A DNA stretch of 30,419 nucleotides from Gammaproteobacteria bacterium (GTDB lineage: Bacteria > Pseudomonadota > Gammaproteobacteria > UBA5335 > SLRW01), in assembly GCA_007130745.1 (NCBI GenBank), contig SLRW01000130.1, positions 1 to 30,419 of the forward strand. The letters run 5' to 3'. Both the position numbers and the translations under genes were made by a program. Under the pieces are notes generated by a model that did no database searches, was not told where the DNA came from, and saw nothing but the letters and a program-made list of their open reading frames with translations. The number at the start of each line of letters is the position of its first letter. Position 1 is the stretch's first letter. Below are positions 1-8,108 of this stretch, in pieces.

Positions 1-66
1 GAACGCCGCGATATGGAATTGCTGGATACGGAACGACTCAGGCAAACGGCCGGCGAGGCCCATCAT
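1..66 (-). CDS. Possible 5' end of an unidentified gene running off the left edge
   Basis: On the minus strand an ATGATG at 66-61 opens a frame with no stop to the window edge (22 codons, beginning MMGLAGRLPESF). A GGGAG sequence lies 7 bases upstream of the first ATG, a good ribosome binding distance, and about three quarters of the codons end in G or C, as in the neighbouring genes. It would follow the methyltransferase gene by about 40 bases on the same strand, so co-transcription is plausible. A competing open frame on the plus strand runs from base 1 to a TAG at 88-90, but its third-position GC is lower. The visible part is too short to name a product. Confidence 0.35.
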   Translation of the reverse strand, partial: MMGLAGRLPESFRIQQFHIAAF

Positions 67-108
67 CTTAGCGCTCCCGTGTTCGATTAGACCGACAACA
101 CATTACAC

Positions 109-1014
109 TCACAGGCGTCGCAATACCCAACTGCGCACCGGCACCGCACAATGTTCCTCGAGCACTTCAAAGCCCCGCCTGCGTGCCTCGGCGGCAAAAT
201 CCATCCGGTGCCAGACCTTGAGAAAAGGCTCATGCACACTTCGCATCAACCAGCGGAAATACACACCCCGCCAGCCATAACGCCGCCACAGCTGCCAGCC
301 CGACAGTTGCATCTGCAACGGCGAGGGCTCGGCAACCACCACCTTGCCGCCAGCGCACAACACACGTGCCAGCTCGCCCAGCGCGCGGGTGACCGAACGC
401 GTCGGCATTTCATGCAACACGAACACCAGCGAAGCACCGTCAAAATACTGACCGGGTGACGGGATATCCTCCGCCAGCCCCTGCATCAAGCGAAGCCCAT
501 TGTGATCATTGGCGGCATGACGCAGCATGTAGGGTGAAACATCCAGCCCCCACACTTCCGGCACCCCGGCATCGAGCACGGCTGCTGCATTGCGTGCGCT
601 ACCACAACCCACGTCGATCACCCGCTGACAATCGCCCAGATGCTGCACCAGCATGCGCCGTACCCGGCGCATTTCTCCCAGCATCGATATCTCGAAACCG
701 GTGACATAGCCGCGGGTAATGCAATTGGAGTAATTGCCGTTGGGGACGCCATGAAACTCCTGGAGCACATATTTCGGGATGTGTTCACGCCCCGGCAGAT
801 CCTCCGGCAGCGCCACCCGCTGACGCCGCGTGGACATGGCATGACGAATCACCTGCCGCAATGACAGCGGCCGACCACCACGCTGGCGATCAGGCCAGGT
901 GTCAGGCAACTCAGCCCGGGACCAGTCGCGGGGCAACGGAGACGATTGTTCCGCCTGCCCGACATAGTCAGCAGCGCGAATGGGCGTATGCACTGATTGT
1001 TCCCGTGTGCTCAT
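109..1014 (-). CDS. Class I SAM-dependent methyltransferase, substrate unknown
   Basis: The 301-residue protein carries a Rossmann-type methyltransferase domain in its second half. Motif I is VIDVGCGSARN (about residues 133-142), the acidic end of strand 2 is in GLDVSPYML, and the later motifs resemble the Methyltransf_11/UbiE-type fold (LARVLCAGGKVVVAEPSP). About 130 residues precede motif I. That region includes a distinctive stretch, HGVPNGNYSNCITRGYVTGF (about residues 88-107), which I cannot assign to a known family. The ATG at 1014 is preceded by AGG at a 7-base distance. The gene lies 42 bases downstream of tmcA on the same strand, so the two are probably co-transcribed. The fold is secure. 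The substrate could be a lipid, quinone or small molecule, and nothing visible decides between them. Confidence 0.8.
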   Translation of the reverse strand: MSTREQSVHTPIRAADYVGQAEQSSPLPRDWSRAELPDTWPDRQRGGRPLSLRQVIRHAMSTRRQRVALPEDLPGREHIPKYVLQEFHGVPNGNYSNCITRGYVTGFEISMLGEMRRVRRMLVQHLGDCQRVIDVGCGSARNAAAVLDAGVPEVWGLDVSPYMLRHAANDHNGLRLMQGLAEDIPSPGQYFDGASLVFVLHEMPTRSVTRALGELARVLCAGGKVVVAEPSPLQMQLSGWQLWRRYGWRGVYFRWLMRSVHEPFLKVWHRMDFAAEARRRGFEVLEEHCAVPVRSWVLRRL

Positions 1015-1056
1015 CCATTTACCTGCAAAAGTGACTCACATTCATGATTATGCCGT

Positions 1057-3276
1057 TTAGCGGCAGCCACTGTCATGCCCGCCAGCCGTCGACCCGGCGT
1101 CGGCCAGCTGCAGAAAAATACTGCGTAGCGTCTGCGTCAGCTGCCGCCGCCCGGACAGCCCTGTCGCCCGGCATATGACTGTTTCATCCTGGACCTGAAG
1201 TAGCCGGCGCAGCAGGATTTCGCGCTGCGTTGCGGAAAGCACCGGACTCGCCGCGGGCGTCTCTGTGAGTACGACCCATGCCGTGCTGTAAAGTGCCGGA
1301 AGAACCGCTGCAAGAGGCGCCTGCGACAAGCCAAAACGGGTGGTTTCCTGTCGGTCTGCATGATCCAGCCTGCACCATGCCCCGGGTTCCAGACCCGAGA
1401 GCATGGTCAGTGCAACCGGCGGCGACAGCGTACGATGTCCGTCCCTGAGCAAATGCGGCAGGGCGCGTCTGAAATGCTGACGCCCCCGGCGGACCAAGAC
1501 CCGACCAGCCGCTGTCAGTGCCCTTGCAAACACCACCGCATGCGCCCCACTGGCGGCATCACGCCCGGCCCCCAGCCACAGCGCGTGAAAACCACAGCTT
1601 TTCCAGAACGCCAGCACTTCCGGGGTAGCCCCGAAACTGGCCCCGATCAGGTCGCAATCCAGCCGGCCCGCCTCGTGCATCGCCTCGCGCAAAAGCCGCT
1701 TACCCAGCCCACGGCGGATCAGGCCGGGATGCACGGCAATCCGCTGCACTCTCGCCTGACGCAGCAGGCAAGCCCCCGCCAGACCAGCATGAGCCTCCAG
1801 AGACTGCGCCAGCAAATGACCCCGTGGCCGTCTGCGCCCAGCGTGGACCTCGGCAGTCAGCGACGCTTCGAATCCACCCTCCAGGCCCAGCACAGCCACG
1901 GCAACCACGTGAGTGTGCCGGCAAAGCGCCAGTACCCGCACATCGGGGGCATCCAGCAATTGATAAAGATCAGACGGTCGGGTCTGGTAATGCGCCTGAC
2001 ACAGCAGGCCATAAAGCTGGCGCAATGTATCCTCATCGCCGGCCAGTTCGTCGCGGTCAAACACCTGCACCCGCACCGCATCAACACCGGCATCCTGTAC
2101 AGCCTCGGCAGCCGCGGGAGCGGCGTCCATCAACAGGGTACGGGAAAAAAGCGGCTCGACCGGGTCATCCGGTGCCCACCGCACCGGCTGTTTCAGGTGC
2201 AATTCGCGTGATTGCGGCCAGCGCTGGCGCAGCGTGCGGGCAAAACGCAGCGCAAAGCCCTGACCGCTGCCTTCATAACCATGCACCGTAGTACTGAAGA
2301 CGATGCGTGAATAATGCTCAGCCAGGCTTTCCAGCAAGCCCACAGGCAGGGCGGCTGCTTCATCGACAAGTACCAGATCGGCATCAGGCCACTCACTCAC
2401 GAGACGGGTCGCGGGCATATACCGCAACCCGGCGCCGGCATAGCCGAGGCTGGCACGACCTGCCCGGGCCCCGGGAAGGCCCGCCCGGGCGTGTCTGAGA
2501 ACCACATCTACTGCGGTACGACCCGGCCCGGTAACAATGATCCTGGCGCCCTGCTCCAGCATGAGACGGGCAGCCGCAATCCCAAGCGTTGCCGATTTGC
2601 CGCGTCCCCGGTCTGCCGTCAAAACCAGCGGCCTGCGGGGATGTCCCCGGGCAACCCGCAGCACCGCATCCACGGCTGCCCGCTGCCCGGCATTGCGGCA
2701 CGGCGAATCAACATCAACCGACACCGCCGGCAGGGACTTCAGAACCGGCCGGGACGGAGGTTGAGCGGCCATATCCAGCACACTCACCGCCGCATCCGTG
2801 GTGAATATATCGGCCAGACGTTGGCGCAGGCGTGCACCGAATGATGCCAGAGACTGGCCATGCGAAAGCAGACCACTGGCCCCTGCATTCAATTGCCGGG
2901 GCCAGAGGGACGGCAGCGGCGCCAGCCAAAGCAACAACCCGCCACCCCGAACCACACCCATGGTGGCGGCAAGCACATTCACAGACAGTCCGCCATGCAA
3001 ATCGACCACCAGCACATCGCACTCATCACCCAGTAACTGCGTCAAACGCTTGCCCGGGAGTTGCCGCATGCCGGCGGGCGCGGACTCCCCAACCCAGAGG
3101 CTATCGCCGCAGCATCCGGTCTCCGTGAAGCGCGCAGCCAGGCTGCGGGCCGCCTGCGGCTCACCGGCCAGCACTACCACGTGCCGGCTCCCTGCTCGAC
3201 GCACGTCTTCGCCCAGGCGCTGCAACCATTGCAGATGGGCATCAGGAGAGCTGCGGAAATGACTTGAGTTGCTCAT
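1057..3276 (-). CDS. tmcA: tRNA(Met) cytidine acetyltransferase TmcA
   Basis: TmcA makes N4-acetylcytidine at the wobble position (C34) of elongator tRNA-Met, using acetyl-CoA and ATP or GTP in the cytoplasm. The 739-residue protein shows the family order. An N-terminal DUF1726-like region is followed by an RNA-helicase-like ATPase with Walker A GRGKS (about 224-228) and Walker B LVLVDEAAA (about 301-309). A GNAT acetyltransferase domain then carries the acetyl-CoA loop in RIAVHPGLIRRGLGKRLL (about 512-529), and a C-terminal tRNA-binding tail follows. It is somewhat longer than E. coli TmcA (about 670 residues). The start is ATG at 3276. No clear Shine-Dalgarno sequence is seen upstream, so initiation may be weak or the mRNA leader short. 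It faces csrA divergently across 125 bases and is followed by the methyltransferase gene. Confidence 0.95.
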   Translation of the reverse strand: MSNSSHFRSSPDAHLQWLQRLGEDVRRAGSRHVVVLAGEPQAARSLAARFTETGCCGDSLWVGESAPAGMRQLPGKRLTQLLGDECDVLVVDLHGGLSVNVLAATMGVVRGGGLLLWLAPLPSLWPRQLNAGASGLLSHGQSLASFGARLRQRLADIFTTDAAVSVLDMAAQPPSRPVLKSLPAVSVDVDSPCRNAGQRAAVDAVLRVARGHPRRPLVLTADRGRGKSATLGIAAARLMLEQGARIIVTGPGRTAVDVVLRHARAGLPGARAGRASLGYAGAGLRYMPATRLVSEWPDADLVLVDEAAALPVGLLESLAEHYSRIVFSTTVHGYEGSGQGFALRFARTLRQRWPQSRELHLKQPVRWAPDDPVEPLFSRTLLMDAAPAAAEAVQDAGVDAVRVQVFDRDELAGDEDTLRQLYGLLCQAHYQTRPSDLYQLLDAPDVRVLALCRHTHVVAVAVLGLEGGFEASLTAEVHAGRRRPRGHLLAQSLEAHAGLAGACLLRQARVQRIAVHPGLIRRGLGKRLLREAMHEAGRLDCDLIGASFGATPEVLAFWKSCGFHALWLGAGRDAASGAHAVVFARALTAAGRVLVRRGRQHFRRALPHLLRDGHRTLSPPVALTMLSGLEPGAWCRLDHADRQETTRFGLSQAPLAAVLPALYSTAWVVLTETPAASPVLSATQREILLRRLLQVQDETVICRATGLSGRRQLTQTLRSIFLQLADAGSTAGGHDSGCR

Positions 3277-3401
3277 CGGTTTGGCCGCTGTCGCATCACT
3301 CGGGGAACCGTACCCCCTTTGGGTGTGTCAGATGAAGCAGACGGGCGCTACGATCAGGATCATCTCAGACTGTCCCGCGAGCCGACAAAGGGGAAACCAT
3401 C
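3277..3401. promoter_or_regulatory. Divergent intergenic region between tmcA and csrA
   Basis: These 125 bases separate the divergent starts of tmcA and csrA and must hold the promoters of both unless transcription enters from outside. I see no convincing sigma-70 -35/-10 pair at normal spacing in either direction. The csrA side carries the clear ribosome binding sequence AAGGGG (about 3388-3393). Confidence 0.35.
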
Positions 3402-3578
3402 ATGCTTGTTCTGACGCGCACACCCGACCAGTCCCTGCGAATTGGTGACGATATTACCGTCACGGTCGTCCAGGTTCGCGGCAACCAGGTCAAGCTCGGC
3501 ATCGAAGCCCCGTCCCATATTCCCGTACATCGGGAAGAGATCTGGCTGCGCGATCGCGCCTCCGGCGACGAAAGCTGA
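3402..3578 (+). CDS. csrA: CsrA/RsmA-family carbon storage regulator, divergent paralogue
   Basis: A 58-residue protein starting MLVLTR and ending EEIWLRDRASGDES. CsrA-family dimers bind GGA motifs in mRNA leaders and block or adjust translation. The family core is present: MLxLTR at the start, IGDDITVTV, the RGNQVKLGIEAP turn and VHREEI. Leu4 and Arg44, both needed for RNA binding in E. coli CsrA, are kept. It departs from typical gammaproteobacterial CsrA at residues 7-13 (TPDQSLR in place of RVGETLM) and has a short tail. AAGGGG precedes the ATG by about 8 bases. It stands alone, convergent with ccmI and 11 bases from its stop, not beside alaS as canonical csrA often is. It is therefore probably an additional paralogue, which is an inference because the rest of the genome is not visible. 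Confidence 0.9.
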   Translation: MLVLTRTPDQSLRIGDDITVTVVQVRGNQVKLGIEAPSHIPVHREEIWLRDRASGDES

Positions 3579-3589
3579 CCCGGACAGCT

Positions 3590-4441
3590 TCAGTCGCCGT
3601 CCCGGGAGGGAGGCAACTCCCGAATCTGCTCACGCAGGATTTCAGCCACCTCGCTGTCTTCCGGCATCAGCACCAGTAGCTGGCCCCAGTATTCACGGGC
3701 GGCGCCAGGATCATCCTGCGCTATCGCGGCAATGCCGGCCAGCCACAGGGCTTTGGGTTGTTCCGGCTCCAGTTGCAGCGCCTGTTCCAGCAGGGCGCTG
3801 CCCTGCTCGTCCCAGCCGGGCCCATCCGGCCGGGCAGCGCGCGCTTCAGCGTAATCCACCAGCGGACGGGGGTCTGATTCCATGTACTGCATCGCCTGGC
3901 TAAAAGCCACCATGGCTGCATCCACTTCATCCAGCGCCATGTGCACGCGCCCCAGCACCAGCCAACCGAGACCGTCATCCGGTTGTGTCTCTAGACGCTC
4001 GCGCAGGTTTTCAGCCATCAGGGAAAGCTGACCCGCATCGGCCTCGGCCATGCTCTCGGAGATGCCGGCAGCCTGCAGCAGGCCCGGATCAGGCCGCACG
4101 GAAAAATAGGCCATCAGTGCTATCAGCGGCACCAGCAGCATCACCACCAGGGCCATACCCCGACCGCCGCCGGGCCTGCCACTGCCCTGTTCGCGGGCAT
4201 CAGCCGTATCCTCAAGCAACTGGCGGTCCAGTTCTTCACGCGCTTGTGCCGCGGCTTCAGCACTGAGCAAGTCGTTCGCCACTTCTTCCTCAAGCTCGCT
4301 GCTGCGTTGACGATAAACTCCCAGATTGGCGGCCTCTACGCTAGCTGCTGTGGCGCCGCCCGGACGCCACAGCGACCTGCCCAGAAGCAGCGCAACGGCA
4401 GCAACCAACAACCCGGACAAACTCCAGAACAGCCAGCTCAC
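3590..4441 (-). CDS. ccmI: Cytochrome c biogenesis protein CcmI (TPR subunit)
   Basis: CcmI is the apocytochrome c chaperone of System I: its membrane-anchored periplasmic TPR domain holds apocytochrome for haem ligation by CcmF/CcmH. The 283-residue protein has an N-terminal membrane segment (LFWSLSGLLVAAVALLLG), an acidic cytoplasmic loop with the typical VYRQRSSELEEE pattern, and a second membrane segment near residue 100 (MALVVMLLVPLIALMAYFSV). TPR-like repeats fill the rest (GWLVLGRVHMALDEVDAAMVAF and similar). The start is GTG at 4441 and forms a GTGA overlap with the ccmH stop. It is the last gene of the ccm operon. No intrinsic terminator is evident before the convergent csrA. Confidence 0.92.
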   Translation of the reverse strand: MSWLFWSLSGLLVAAVALLLGRSLWRPGGATAASVEAANLGVYRQRSSELEEEVANDLLSAEAAAQAREELDRQLLEDTADAREQGSGRPGGGRGMALVVMLLVPLIALMAYFSVRPDPGLLQAAGISESMAEADAGQLSLMAENLRERLETQPDDGLGWLVLGRVHMALDEVDAAMVAFSQAMQYMESDPRPLVDYAEARAARPDGPGWDEQGSALLEQALQLEPEQPKALWLAGIAAIAQDDPGAAREYWGQLLVLMPEDSEVAEILREQIRELPPSRDGD

Positions 4442-4899
4442 GATGTTTCGTCCTCCCCCAGCAACCGCTTCAAGCGCGCGCGCTCGGCCGGATCAAGCGG
4501 TGTCTCTTTGTGGCCCCTGCTTCGCCGCCGCAAGTAAAACGCCGCGCCGATCAACGCCAGCAGCAGAATCACGAAGGGCCCCAGCCACAAGGCCAGCGTG
4601 TCAGCCCGTAGCGGCGGACGATAGAGAACATAATCACCATAACGCTCGATCAAAAAGGCGCGTATTTCAGCATCCGGCTTGTCCTCACGAATCATGCGCG
4701 CCACCTCGCGCCGCAGGTCCCGGGCCAACTCGGCCGGCGACTCGGCCAGCGATTCATTCTGACAAACCAGGCAACGCATTTCGCGCAACATGCTGTCATA
4801 ACGCGCCTGTTTGGCCGGGTCGTCAAATTCCTCCGGCGCCGCGGCCAGCAAGGGGGCGGCAAGCAACAGCATCAGCAACGGCAACAGGATGACTTTCAC
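4438..4899 (-). CDS. ccmH: Cytochrome c maturation thiol oxidoreductase CcmH
   Basis: The 153-residue protein has a signal peptide or N-terminal membrane segment, then the CcmH/CycL signature LVCQN (Cys43 and Cys46). These cysteines reduce or resolve the apocytochrome CXXCH disulphide before haem attachment. A second membrane helix (LALWLGPFVILLLALIGAAF) and a charged cytoplasmic tail follow. The length is that of the short CcmH form, with the TPR part encoded separately as CcmI. The start is GTG at 4899, overlapping the ccmG stop as GTGA, and its own stop overlaps the ccmI start by 4 bases, indicating translational coupling. Confidence 0.94.
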   Translation of the reverse strand: MKVILLPLLMLLLAAPLLAAAPEEFDDPAKQARYDSMLREMRCLVCQNESLAESPAELARDLRREVARMIREDKPDAEIRAFLIERYGDYVLYRPPLRADTLALWLGPFVILLLALIGAAFYLRRRSRGHKETPLDPAERARLKRLLGEDETS

Positions 4900-5435
4900 G
4901 GCGCCTCCCCGGCCTGCAACTCGCGCACCAGCGGCATGATCTCGTTTTCCAGTATGGTCTCGTCAATGGGCCCTACATGCTTGTAACGAATGATTCCTTC
5001 GCCATCCACCACATAGGTTTCGGGCACACCGTAGACACCCCAGTCAATCCCGGTGCGGCCATCGCTGTCGGCGGCGACCCGGCGGTAGGGATTGCCATGT
5101 CGCGCCAGCCATTCGCGGGCGGCCTCCGGCTGGTCACGATAATTAAGCCCTACAATCGGAACTTCCTCACGGGCAGCCAGTGCCATAAACAGAGGGTGCT
5201 CATCCAGGCAGGGCGGACACCAGGAGGCCCAGACATTGAACAAAGCCACGCCTTCGGCACTGATGTCGACTTCGGTCACGGTCTCACCATCACGCTCAAG
5301 ATCAGGCAACTCGAAGGCTGGTGCCGGTTTACCAATCAGCGGAGAAGGCACCCGGCCCGGGTCCAGACCCAGGCCGACCCAGAGCAGACCTGCCAGCATC
5401 AGCAACAGCAGCAGCGGCAGGACAGCGCGAATCAT
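4896..5435 (-). CDS. ccmG: Periplasmic thiol:disulfide interchange protein CcmG/DsbE
   Basis: A membrane-anchored thioredoxin-fold protein of 179 residues that supplies reductant for apocytochrome c cysteines. An N-terminal membrane anchor (about residues 4-22) is followed by the active site WASWCPPC (Cys73 and Cys76) and the CcmG-type GVYGVPETYVVDGEG cis-proline region. The Gly-Val-Pro-Glu-Thr turn and the acidic surroundings distinguish it from general thioredoxins. The start is ATG at 5435. The gene overlaps ccmF upstream and ccmH downstream by 4 bases each. Confidence 0.95.
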   Translation of the reverse strand: MIRAVLPLLLLLMLAGLLWVGLGLDPGRVPSPLIGKPAPAFELPDLERDGETVTEVDISAEGVALFNVWASWCPPCLDEHPLFMALAAREEVPIVGLNYRDQPEAAREWLARHGNPYRRVAADSDGRTGIDWGVYGVPETYVVDGEGIIRYKHVGPIDETILENEIMPLVRELQAGEAP

Positions 5436-7390
5436 GCAGGCTCGCCCCCTTCCCGACCGCTACGACGGCGGATGCGATAACGTCGATCTGATATAGCCAG
5501 CAAGCCCCCCAGCACCATCAGCCCGGCACCGGCCCAGATCCAGTGCACCATGGGCTTGAAATGAATACGCAGCGTCCAGGCCCCACCACCCAGCGGCTCG
5601 CCCAGCGCGGTGAAAAGATCCCGCCATGGGCGTGGATGACGCGAGGCCTGCGTCATGGGTTCACGCTGGACCCGGTAATAGCGTTTTTGCGGCGTAAGTG
5701 TGGTCACATAACGCCCCTTGCGCTCCACATGCAATACGCCCTCAATAGCGTCAAAATTTGGCCCCGCCACTTCCCGCACTCCGTCAAATCGGAACGCGTA
5801 GCCGGAGACCTCGAGGGTATCACCGGGCATCATGCGCACATGCCGCTCGGTTTCAAAGGTGCTGACCACGGTTACCCCCACCACCAGCACCGCTACGCCC
5901 ACATGCGCCAGATGCATGCCATAAAAGCCACCCGGGATACGCCGCAACCCGCGCCAGCCACCATGCCGACGCAAGCGCTCAAACACAGCCAAACCACTGC
6001 TCAGCACAATCCACAGGGCCATGAACAGCCCCACAAACACCAGCAAGCCCGCCTGTCCCCAGAGCCACAGCATCAAAATGGCGCTGAACGCTACTGCCGT
6101 GGTGAAAGCCAGCCACAACTGGCGCGCCAGCGCGGCGGCGTCGGCCCGTTTCCAGGCCACCCAGTGGCCCAGCCCCACCAGCAACAATAACGGCAACATC
6201 AGGGGCACAAACACCGCCTCGAAATACGGCGGCCCCACCGAAATCCGGCCCTGCCCCAGAGCATCCATAATCAACGGGTAGAGCGTGCCCAGCAACACCG
6301 CGGCGGCGGCGGTGACCAGGAACACATTGTTCGCCAGCATCAGCGTTTCACGCGAGAACAGATCAAAGCTGACCACACTGCGAACGCGCGGGGCTCGCCA
6401 GGCGTACAGCAGCAGGGGCACCCCCACGGCCAGCACAAAAAACCCGAGCAGGAAAGCGCCGCGTTCGGGATCGGTAGCAAAAGCATGTACCGAAGTCAGC
6501 ACCCCCGAACGCACCAGGAAGGTCCCCAGCAAACTCAGTGCAAAAGCTGATATCGCCAGCAGGACGGTCCAGACCTTGAAAGCTCCGCGCTTTTCGGTCA
6601 CCGCCAGCGAATGAATCAGGGCCGTCCCCACCAGCCAGGGCAGGAAAGAGGCGTTTTCGACCGGATCCCAAAACCACCAGCCTCCCCAACCCAGTTCGTA
6701 ATAGGCCCACCAGCTGCCCAGGGCAATGCCGGCGGTCAGAAACAGCCAGGCGGCCGTGGTCCAGGGCCGCGACCAGCGCGCCCAGGCCGAGTCCAGCCGG
6801 CCCCCGATCAACGCCGCCACCGCCAGGGCATAGGCCACGGCAAAGCCCACATAGCCCATGTACAGCAGCGGCGGATGAATCACCATCCCCGGATCCTGCA
6901 ATAACGGGTTGAGATCAGTACCCTCCGCCGGCGCCGGAAACAGACGCTCGAAGGGGTTGGAGGTAAACAGGGTGAAGGCAATAAAGCCCAGGCAAACCAT
7001 ACCCAGCACGGCCAGCACCCGGGCGGTAAATACCCCGGGCAGGGCACGGCTGAACACCGACACCGCCACGGTCCAGCCACCCAGCATCACCAGCCACAAC
7101 AGCAACGAGCCTTCGTGCCCGCCCCAGACGGCCGTCAGCCTGTAGACCAGGGGTAACTCGGTATGCGAGTTGTTGGCCACATACAGCACCGAGAAATCAT
7201 GGGTGACAAAGGCCCAGCTCAGGCAGGCGTAGGCCAGCATCAGCAACAGCAGCAATACCATTGAGGCCGGATGCGCCACCGTCATCCAGGCGCTGTTGCC
7301 ACGCAGTGAGCCGGCCAGTGGCACCAGCGACAACACCACGGCCACCGCCAGGGCCAGTGACAGGGCCAGATTGCCAAGCTCGGGAATCAT
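5432..7390 (-). CDS. ccmF: Haem lyase subunit CcmF
   Basis: CcmF is the large membrane component of the System I cytochrome c synthetase. It takes haem from CcmE and, with CcmH and CcmI, joins it to apocytochrome CXXCH. The 652-residue polytopic protein begins with membrane segments directly at the start and contains the tryptophan-rich WWD haem-handling motif GWGGWWFWDPVEN near residue 235, followed by histidines in the next helices as in the family. A large periplasmic region precedes the last helix and a basic tail (RRYRIRRRSGREG). Length and motif order are normal. The start is ATG at 7390, overlapping the ccmE stop by 4 bases. Confidence 0.97.
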   Translation of the reverse strand: MIPELGNLALSLALAVAVVLSLVPLAGSLRGNSAWMTVAHPASMVLLLLLMLAYACLSWAFVTHDFSVLYVANNSHTELPLVYRLTAVWGGHEGSLLLWLVMLGGWTVAVSVFSRALPGVFTARVLAVLGMVCLGFIAFTLFTSNPFERLFPAPAEGTDLNPLLQDPGMVIHPPLLYMGYVGFAVAYALAVAALIGGRLDSAWARWSRPWTTAAWLFLTAGIALGSWWAYYELGWGGWWFWDPVENASFLPWLVGTALIHSLAVTEKRGAFKVWTVLLAISAFALSLLGTFLVRSGVLTSVHAFATDPERGAFLLGFFVLAVGVPLLLYAWRAPRVRSVVSFDLFSRETLMLANNVFLVTAAAAVLLGTLYPLIMDALGQGRISVGPPYFEAVFVPLMLPLLLLVGLGHWVAWKRADAAALARQLWLAFTTAVAFSAILMLWLWGQAGLLVFVGLFMALWIVLSSGLAVFERLRRHGGWRGLRRIPGGFYGMHLAHVGVAVLVVGVTVVSTFETERHVRMMPGDTLEVSGYAFRFDGVREVAGPNFDAIEGVLHVERKGRYVTTLTPQKRYYRVQREPMTQASRHPRPWRDLFTALGEPLGGGAWTLRIHFKPMVHWIWAGAGLMVLGGLLAISDRRYRIRRRSGREGGEPA

Positions 7391-7899
7391 TGCCGGTCGG
7401 GGTATCCTTTGTTGTCACCCTTGTCGCGGGTGTAGCCGTCTTTCTGGTAGCGTTTCATTTCGTGCTGCGGCATCTTGCCGGCGGCCTTCAGGGCCTCGGC
7501 GACTTCCGGCGGCATATAGTTCTCATCGTGTTTGGCCAGCACCTGCGAGGCCCTTAATACCTGGTCCTCGCCCAGCCGGCCCACCGCCACAATGCCCTGC
7601 CCTTCGCGAAACAGATCGGGCAGGATGCCATCGTAGAATACCCGCACCTCATGCGCGCCATCGGTCAGCTCGAAAGAGACTTCTGTGCTGTCCTGCTCGC
7701 GGCGCACGCTGCCCTCCACCACCAGACCACCTACCCTGAAGTTGCGTTCCAGCGGCGCCTCACCAGCAACAATCTGGGAGGGGCTGAAAAAGAACAGGAG
7801 ATTTTCCCGGAAAGCCGTCATGGTCAGGGCCGTGGCAATACTTACCCCGATGACAATAAACAACACACCGTACAGTCTGCGCTTGCGTTGCGGATGCAT
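7387..7899 (-). CDS. ccmE: Periplasmic haem chaperone CcmE
   Basis: CcmE carries haem covalently from the CcmABCD release complex to CcmF. The 170-residue protein has a basic N-terminus, one membrane anchor (about residues 9-28), an OB-fold domain (FRVGGLVVEGSVRR onward), and the haem-attachment motif LAKHDENYMP with His124 and Tyr128. The C-terminal tail is hydrophilic and lysine-rich. The start ATG at 7899 overlaps the ccmD stop by one base (TGATG). Confidence 0.96.
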   Translation of the reverse strand: MHPQRKRRLYGVLFIVIGVSIATALTMTAFRENLLFFFSPSQIVAGEAPLERNFRVGGLVVEGSVRREQDSTEVSFELTDGAHEVRVFYDGILPDLFREGQGIVAVGRLGEDQVLRASQVLAKHDENYMPPEVAEALKAAGKMPQHEMKRYQKDGYTRDKGDNKGYPDRQ

Positions 7900-8108
7900 C
7901 AGTCAGCCCCTCCCCCGACAGCAGGGCCGGTCCGTCCAGCCAGCGCCTGCCGACGGCGCAGCTGACGCGCCACCAGGCGCAGCGCCTGCCGACGGCGCAC
8001 GGCCGGCGCCAGCACATTAAACACAATCACCCCTGCAAATACGGCATAGGCGCTCCAGACATACAGTCCTCGCCCACCCATGGACAGGAATTCCTGCAAA
8101 CCTTCCAT
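7899..8108 (-). CDS. ccmD: Haem exporter small subunit CcmD
   Basis: CcmD is a single-helix membrane protein that helps release holo-CcmE from CcmABC. The 69-residue product has the family pattern: an N-terminal segment ending in a conserved aromatic stretch (GRGLYVWSAYAVFAGVIVFN), one transmembrane helix, and a strongly basic cytoplasmic tail. The tail contains RRRQAL twice, 13 residues apart, encoded by a 20-base perfect direct repeat. It is a little longer than many CcmD proteins. It overlaps ccmC and ccmE by one base each, in the usual ccmC-ccmD-ccmE position, and that position supports the call as much as the sequence does. Confidence 0.88.
   Translation of the reverse strand: MEGLQEFLSMGGRGLYVWSAYAVFAGVIVFNVLAPAVRRRQALRLVARQLRRRQALAGRTGPAVGGGAD
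7941..7999. repeat. 20-bp direct repeat with 39-bp period inside ccmD
   Basis: The sequence cagcgcctgccgacggcgca occurs perfectly at 7941-7960 and again at 7980-7999. The 39-base period is 13 codons, so the repeat is in frame and encodes RRRQAL twice in the basic tail of CcmD. It looks like a small in-frame duplication. Similarity does not extend beyond the 20 bases. Confidence 0.9.

Noticed and set aside
1..90. Plus-strand open frame ending at TAG 88-90, as the 3' end of a gene entering from the left
   Set aside because: No recognisable C-terminus and lower third-position GC than the minus-strand alternative, which also has a good ribosome binding site. Not excluded, only less likely.
1360..2211. 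Plus-strand open frame of about 283 codons antisense to tmcA
   Set aside because: It lies wholly within tmcA, has no recognisable domain, and shows the composition of an antisense shadow.
3579..3625. Terminator for csrA in the ccmI 3' end
   Set aside because: CCCGG segments flank the region, but pairing is imperfect, the loop is long and there is no T run.
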